Below are positions 58,801-64,000 of a stretch of 64,000 nt of DNA, piece by piece. The notes under the pieces were generated by a model, which did not search any database, was not told the DNA's origin, and saw only the letters and a program-made list of their open reading frames with translations. Within the stretch, counting starts at the first letter, position 1. Each line of letters begins with the position of its first letter. The stretch lies in assembly GCA_949130485.1 (NCBI GenBank), contig OX422200.1, positions 4,448,274 through 4,512,273 of the forward strand, given 5' to 3'. Made by a program: the position numbers and the translations under genes. Source of the stretch: Agelas oroides. Its lineage: Eukaryota > Porifera > Demospongiae > Agelasida > Agelasidae.

Positions 58801-61344
58801 TTCAACGGCAGGTTGACCACAACGGTGTAAATTATGGACAGTGGTTGAGATCGCTTCAGGTAAGGACCATGCATAAAAGGCGCTCATAAACGCCGGAAAC
58901 TCAGCTCATGATTTGAGCATGAAGCTTAGTCCATGCATGTGTAGCTACAGTAGCTGGAGAAATGACTGCAATTTGTTGGCATATGTGATACCTATATAGC
59001 TATCTCTGGTGAGGACTTAGCTACTTATAAATTATCAAGTTTGGCTTATAGTAGATAGAAATAAATCTTGCTACATGCTATGAAAAGTAGCAAATCAGCA
59101 GTGTGCTGCTTGCTCAGACTCGCCCCACAATGATCAATCATCTGACTAGTTACAAACCAGCACACCATCCTTCATGGTTACCTGTGGGACTGTGAACTGC
59201 ATGTTGCTCTGCCCACTGCACAACCACACATCTCCAAAGAGTACATCACTGAGGGTTGCGGTGCCATACTTCTGTGAGGTGGCACTAATCATGTAAGCCA
59301 TATTGCTCATGGTAGGTGGGAGAGTCACAGACCATCTGCACATGCCATTAATATCTGCAGAAAAGAGTAGTAAGTGCAGTGCCCATACTGACTATGTAAC
59401 TAAAATTGAGATTATATATACTAACAGCTCATAATTTATTTTGTGTACTCTCAGTAATAAAAATGCTCTTACAGAATTACCATTTTGTTACACCTTGCTG
59501 TCACAGGCTCCAGGTTTAGACCTAGCTATGCTTTATTAGTAGCTTGTTTCATGTTGCAAAGCAAGTGGATTGTGGCATTAAAAAATCTCTATAACAACAC
59601 TATACTCATTCATCTTGGTTGAACATTTGGTAAGTATTAGTGGCATAACAGTATGGAGTACTATGATTCTTGTACACATACATACATAATACACATACCA
59701 CTACACTACTGTTTAAGATTATAATTATATGGTGACCTTAACTGAAAGCATGTCACTGTGGATTAATATCACAGCAAAATGTACTTGGAGTGGCTCACTG
59801 TAAAAACAGATTGGTTGTTTTAACCACAGAGTGGTTACCCTGACTTCATGTCTTAGTTTGGTAATTGTAAAGAACAACCAGAGAAGTAGTTTCCTCGTTG
59901 TTTCCTCCACTTTTCCTCATTTCAGAATAAAGAAAAGAGGAAGAAACAACAAGGAAACTGGTTGTCTTATACAATTGGCCTATAGTACCAAAGTAAACCA
60001 TGCAACCTGGGTAACCACTCTCCAGTTAAAACAACCAATCTGTTTTTACAGTGTAGTGCACAACTCATGAGAACACACAAACATGGTGAGTAAACGGATG
60101 AGTACGCTCTCTCTGCAAAAGCCATCTCATCTTGTAACTGTACAAGTTGATACTATCTTAGGTGACTTTTTTCCTGCTACTATAGCAGCCCTGAGCTAAG
60201 AAGTGGTTAGTTTAAACAATGTGCTCAATAACGTTGTGACATCATAGTTAGCAGACCAAGACACGCATGCACTCACGAGATGAAAGATGCCAAAGAGCGA
60301 GTTTTACATAGGTTCAACCATACCAAACCTTCTCAACTTTTGAGTGTTATGAGCTCCCTAATAATCTGTTTTTGAGAAATTTGAATGGGAAAACCTCTCT
60401 GCGAGCGGAAAACTTTAGAGACTAGAGGTGCTCAGAAAGGTACTTACCCCCTGCGTGTCTATGCAACAATTGACTTAATGTTGTATTTTGCTATGAAAAG
60501 ATGTAGCTGTACGTCAATCTTGTGTACACTTTGAATTCACCCATTTAGCCGTCCACATGATTTGGAGATACATGATCCATGCAAGGTCATACCTGTATTA
60601 CCTTAATTGCTGCATGTATGTGATTGTTACTATGCACTCTAGCAGCAGCACTCTCTGAAATTCACACAAGGTATGCATTCTACAATCATCCCCCCCCCCC
60701 CCCCCCCCCCCCACATGTATGTGCTTGTCCATATCTCAGTCTGTCTAATATCAGAAATCCACCCAAACAGGAAATTTAGAGGAAGTTTACACGTGACAAT
60801 GATCCCAATCTTTGCACTCAGTTAGTGCATATGCACCTTAAAGTGGCCAAGGTGGTTGATTCTGTTTTGAAGAATGTACACCAGGTGCAGCAGGAAAAAG
60901 GTGCAAAGCATAAGTGGTCTACTTTGCACCTCTAGCTAGTCAAATTGCATGAGAAATCTGTGGATATATCAGGCAATCCCCCATTGGCTAAATTTCAGGT
61001 TGATACTCTAGTACCACTCACCAGGATTGAGTGTGGCAGTGTACATCTTCCCTCCAAACATGACCTCAACACTGTCATCACATGCTGGAAGAAAGCCCCA
61101 CACATTGGCTGAGTGGGGTGCCCTCTGAAGCACCATGTGGTCACCATAGTAGTTTGCAAAGCGTAGGGTGGCTTCAACAACTGTGAATAAGTGAGTTTGA
61201 AATCGATTTAATTTTGAAGAACACCAGCCACGGACTTGCAACACACCTGGCTATAATTAAAAACTGAAGGAACTCACTTGAGTTTGTCATGCCTGTACTA
61301 GCCAGGGCTAAAACCAGCAACAGAGAGGTTGAAAATCGATCCAT
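54302..61344 (-). CDS. SIAE: sialate O-acetylesterase, copy B
   Basis: Exons from the 5' end: 61344-61278, 61180-61022, 59354-59182, 57589-57451, 57340-57166, 57088-56970, 56674-56559, 55190-54913, 54617-54302. Lengths and phases are identical to copy A (about 513 aa), and all frames are open. Six residue differences from copy A are visible: F to V in the signal peptide, H to Y and N to S in exon 3, T to M in exon 5, H to N and A to S in exon 6. The last change gives the family-typical WYQGESN here, against GEAN in copy A. Exons 2, 4, 7, 8 and 9 encode identical residues. The serine motif CSGQSNMQ and GSIHPRDK are intact, so this copy is at least as likely to be active as copy A. Confidence 0.93.
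56395..56475 (-). pseudogene. duplicated SIAE exon 6 fragment, copy B
   Basis: Counterpart of the dead exon at 18826-18906, with the same shift and the same lack of a donor. Confidence 0.75.
57885..58430. mobile_element. foldback-like inverted repeat in SIAE intron 3, copy B
   Basis: Same inverted arms as at 20313-20860, with small indels. Confidence 0.75.
59796..60053. mobile_element. 258-bp MITE with CACTGTAAAAAC ends
   Basis: Terminal inverted repeats CACTGTAAAAACAGATTGG / CCAATCTGTTTTTACAGTG continue through TTTTAACC and GAGTGGTTACCC with few mismatches. A second inner hairpin lies at 59885-59970. Copy A at about 22212-22222 has the unoccupied GGCTAGTGCACAAC. TA follows the element at 60054-60055; the left TA has lost its A. 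The ends and TA site suggest a mariner/Tc1-type non-autonomous element. Confidence 0.82.
60690..60712. repeat. poly(C) tract
   Basis: An uninterrupted run of 23 C residues in the SIAE copy B intron between exons 2 and 3, with no counterpart in copy A. The length may be affected by sequencing or assembly. Confidence 0.8.
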
Positions 61345-61484
61345 TGCAAATGTTGCAGCCGCCAATTAGCTTTCGAGCACGAACCAAGGTAGGTCAGTCT
61401 TTCAGAAAAGACGACTTCCAGCCACGCCCCCAAAAGGCGAACGTCTAGGCACGTGACTGACTGCATGGTCTGATCTGGGTTTGA

Positions 61485-61651
61485 GCTTAGTCTCGTGCCC
61501 AGCCCGCGCGTGGTCTGGGGACCCTAAATTAACCCTAACCCAACCAATCAGATTAGAGCTTTGAAACGCACTTTGGTACTGTGTACGATAGCCTCGTTCC
61601 CAGGCTGAAGGCCTGGGAACGAGGCTAATGTACGAGGAGCTGGGTTTCCAG
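61485..61651 (-). repeat. left part of dispersed repeat, second copy
   Basis: Matches 29440-29627, including GGTACTGTGTACGA and GAGGAGCTGGGTTTCCA. It contains a 39-bp palindrome at 61589-61627 (TAGCCTCGTTCCCAGGC and its inverse) at the same site as the 57-bp palindrome in the first copy. Confidence 0.75.
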
Positions 61652-62022
61652 TAGCCTCGTTCCCAGGCTCTCCCGGAACGCGAGTTGTACACGCGTGGAG
61701 AGCCTGGTATCTTTTCTACGTAAGCATGACGTAATCGAAATAGGACTAAAACAGAAAGGCAACGTTTTGCGCGTTTTTCAACCAACTATGCGTTCAACGC
61801 TCGGTGACGGTGTGTATGATATTCAACCCCGATAACTAGATACATGTAGTAAGTTGGCCGCTACCTTCACTCTTTTTCCTGTTCTGAGTCTCGGGTACGC
61901 CCACGCTCAATTAAGGTCTCTCTACCTTTGAGGGTTCTCACGTGAGAATAAATACCAGGCTCTCTCCGCATGGACAACTTCAATTTCGCGTTCCGGAGCG
62001 GAGGAGCATGGGAACGAGGCTA
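61652..62022. mobile_element. 371-bp MITE, TAGCCTCG family
   Basis: Ends TAGCCTCGTTCCCAGGCTCT and the inverted partner GGGAACGAGGCTA. The 9-bp duplication GGTTTCCAG (61643-61651 and 62023-62031) is perfect. Inner inverted blocks AGAGCCTGGTAT / ATACCAGGCTCT are set in from the ends. Confidence 0.9.
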
Positions 62023-62032
62023 GGTTTCCAGG

Positions 62033-62990
62033 TAGCCTCGTTCCCAGGCCTTCGATCACAGCTAACGCGGTGGAAGGCCTGGTAAAACTCCTACGTAGAA
62101 TGACGTCAGGTAGACGTCTGGAGGCGTGGCACTTCCGGTCTTTGCCCGAGGAACGCTACAACAGCTCGCTACAACAGCGCGTTCACAACAACCGGACAAT
62201 CGATATCGAACAATCTTGGTGAAGCTCCTCGTGTTCAGAAAGCCGTCTCAGCCACGAAGTGTGCAGAGTTCTGAAGCCAGGAATTAAAGCCGTGTTTTCG
62301 ACCAGCTTCAATCGTTTGTACGGTTTTAGCTGCGCTGCGTTGACTTGTGTCACCAGGAGGTTGTGAGCGTCGCTTCGGTACAACTGTGAGCGCCTTTCTG
62401 AACACAAGGAGCGTCACCAAGGCTGCTCGATATGGACCGTCGAGTAGTTGTTTAGCCTCGTTCCCAGGCCGTTCCCGGCTCCAGTTTTGATCGCTTGCAG
62501 TATAAAAACGGAGGGGAAGGCCTGGGAGAAAGAGTCACGTGCGTGACGTCAGGTAGACGTGAGGGGGGCGGTGCCCGATCGTTGTAACTCACAAACTTTG
62601 CGTTGATCAGCCTCGAGTCTACCAAACAACGAACTGTATTGACGCTGTATTTCGAATGTTACAGTCTCAAGTTCTTGGACAAGATATTACAGGAAGGACC
62701 TCGAGATTCTTCGTCGGGCACCGCCCCCCCCTCACGTCTACCCTCACGTCTACCTGACGTCACGCACGTGACTGTTTCTCCCAGGCCTTCCCCTCCGTTT
62801 TCATACTGCAAGCGATCAAAACTGGAGCCGGGAACGGCCTGGGAACGAGGCTACTATTGCAGCGTTCTTTTGCATAGACCGGAAGTGCCACGCCTCCAGA
62901 CGTCTACCTGACGTCATTCTACGTAGGAGTTTTACCAGGCCTTCGGCCATCACTGCGTTAGCTGTGATCGAAGGCCTGGGAACGAGGCTA
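62033..62990. mobile_element. 958-bp MITE, TAGCCTCG family
   Basis: Inverted ends of about 130 bp begin TAGCCTCGTTCCCAGGCCTT and continue through GGTAAAACTCCTACGTAGAA and AGACGTCTGGAGGCGTGGCA with matching right-hand partners. The 9-bp duplication GTTTCCAGG (62024-62032 and 62991-62999) is perfect. A further element of the same family is nested inside, and an inner hairpin pairs 62212-62245 with 62388-62425. Confidence 0.9.
62453..62853. mobile_element. 401-bp TAGCCTCG-family element nested in the 958-bp MITE
   Basis: Starts TAGCCTCGTTCCCAGGCCGT and ends ACGGCCTGGGAACGAGGCTA. The arms share GGCTCCAGTTTTGATCGCTT, AGTCACGTGCGTGACGTCAG and GGTAGACGTGAGGG, each with inverted partners. No clean target duplication was found. 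Confidence 0.75.
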
Positions 62991-63350
62991 GTTTCCAGGG
63001 TTTCCACGGCCACAGCCACGTGAGATGTCCACGATTACTCCGCACAGGATTGTCCAGCTGTACGTTTCTACCTTCAATTCCCACTGGCACTGTGGACTAC
63101 TGCAACTACTTCAACTGCAGGTGGCTCCCCGCTCTTGATTTTAAGTAAGCCAAAAGATTTGTGCAGATAGACAACGGAAAGATTTTTCTTTCCTCGAGGC
63201 TAACCGCATCCGAAGTGGAATCATAGATTATAGACCTACGTGGTAGAGTGGGGCGAAGTGGAACAGGGAACATGGAATTGGAGTTCGGCGCACAATCCAG
63301 CTCCTAATAATAAGCATAGCCATTGTATGTAGAGTGAAGTGAAGCTAGAG
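62991..63350. repeat. right part of dispersed repeat, second copy
   Basis: Matches 36004-36245 and then jumps to the GTGGAACAGGGAAC...GTGAAGTGAAGCT module (as at 8660-8760), skipping the poly(T) module. Confidence 0.7.
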
Positions 63351-63829
63351 TAAGTGTGGGGGTGTCCGGACGAACTTTGAGGTATACTTGCAACAACTAT
63401 TTATAGCGCTACTACACTTCACTTTCTCGAGACGGTCTTCGTATTATCTTGCAGCGGTTTAATCAAGGTTTATTTATATTACCCGGAAATTTCCGTAAAT
63501 GAACAATTACAGTCAGCAACTTCGTATATTTCCGTAATTTCTTCAACGTCACAGATTTGAGGTGGGTGGGGTTTTCGGACGCGCGTGGCACTATGTTCTA
63601 AATAAAGCCGCAGAAACAGCTGCTTTATCATGTTTATAGGTTTTCAAACCTCCTGATTTTGATTTTGATATCAGTTTATTGATTGGAGTGTGAAGAAAGC
63701 TATTGGAGGAATATGCAAGTGGATACAGTGGTGGAAAGAGTGATTATATGGTATGTTGAGGTGAAAATATAAAACAAAGGGTAAGGGTGATGTGCCAAAG
63801 TATATGCAACGTGTATGCAACTGCCAGTC
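63351..63829. other. no supported gene; likely 3' flank of the PHD gene
   Basis: AT-rich sequence, with GTAATTTCTT/AATTTCCGTAA-like blocks near 63480-63545. It lies just 3' of a minus-strand stop codon, so part may be 3' untranslated sequence. Confidence 0.35.
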
Positions 63830-64000
63830 TTACTTTTTAACTTTACAAAAAGCGCATGTAAATTTCTTATGGGAAGCAGGCATGTTTGGAAAGCCAGCAC
63901 ACCAATAATGGTACCACCTCTCGCATCCCTTCTTGTCACAGCCAATCCATGCTTGCTGATCGTCCTCATCATCATCATCGAAGTGTGCACCACACCCTTG
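63830..64000 (-). CDS. C-terminal PHD finger exon, partial
   Basis: The minus-strand frame is open from the window edge to a TAA at 63830-63832 (about 56 codons visible). It carries an acidic run (FDDDDEDD) followed by WIGCDKKGCERWYHYWCAGF and FTCAFCKVKK at the very end. The CD..C..WYH..C.G....F.C..C spacing is that of the second half of a PHD zinc finger, a module that usually reads histone H3 tails. The first zinc-binding pair must lie upstream, beyond the window. The host gene cannot be named, and some transposon proteins also carry PHD fingers. Confidence 0.65.
   Translation of the reverse strand, partial: QGCGAHFDDDDEDDQQAWIGCDKKGCERWYHYWCAGFPNMPASHKKFTCAFCKVKK

Larger units (their letters stand above)
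45310..61470. repeat. segmental duplication, copy B
   Basis: Direct copy of 8360-23466. It carries private material: about 2 kb in RNPC3 intron 5 (48239-50233), a 258-bp MITE in the SIAE intron between exons 2 and 3 (59796-60053) and a poly(C) tract at 60690-60712. It lacks RNPC3 exon 1 and the repeat-rich part of intron 1. Confidence 0.9.

Noticed and set aside
1-64000. tRNA genes
   Set aside because: No sequence with a convincing A box, B box and cloverleaf was found by eye; the SINE-like repeat at 8400-8770 lacks clear boxes.

Overview
This window looks like nuclear DNA from an invertebrate animal. It has many short GT-AG introns, two recognisable animal genes, an IRAK/Pelle-like kinase relic, non-LTR and tyrosine-recombinase retrotransposons, and dense palindromic MITEs. 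A marine invertebrate such as a sponge is my best guess, but the sequence alone does not prove it.

Layout. 1-7.5 kb is a repeat graveyard: fragments of a transposase-like gene, a 15-bp minisatellite, small MITEs, a decayed LINE on the minus strand and a 2.56-kb region with inverted ends. 7.6-23.3 kb holds two convergent genes. RNPC3 (U11/U12 snRNP 65K protein, plus strand, 11 exons, about 487 aa) and SIAE (sialate O-acetylesterase, minus strand, 9 exons, about 513 aa) end 175 bp apart. 23.5-29.1 kb holds two adjacent 2.7-2.9 kb foldback (palindromic) elements whose arms are built of ~177-bp subrepeats. 29.6-36.0 kb is a MITE interrupted by a 5.37-kb transposon. That transposon carries an IRAK-like kinase gene and, converging on it, an integrase-core transposase gene. 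Each gene starts just inside a terminal repeat made of iterated CCGCA motifs. 37.07-42.49 kb is a DIRS-order, Ngaro-like element with split direct repeats, a broken gag, RT/RNase H and an intact tyrosine recombinase. 43.4-44.1 kb is an unknown exon with three exact-length 120-bp coding repeats.

45.3-61.47 kb is a second, direct copy of the RNPC3-SIAE block. The copies have diverged asymmetrically. SIAE copy B keeps every exon and splice site. RNPC3 copy B lacks exon 1, has a nonsense codon in the second RRM and is a pseudogene. Part of its missing exon 1 survives inverted at 44.47-44.59 kb. The right end (61.5-63.35 kb) is a pile of nested palindromic MITEs with exact 9-bp target duplications. 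It ends with the C-terminal PHD-finger exon of a minus-strand gene that runs out of the window.

The two host genes have unrelated jobs: minor-spliceosome 3' end/U12 snRNA binding and removal of O-acetyl groups from sialic acids. They are linked only by convergent placement and shared duplication. Nearly all the rest is transposable-element DNA, and the nested insertions give a relative order of events. Coordinates of exons come from reading splice sites and codon phase by eye; no database search was run.
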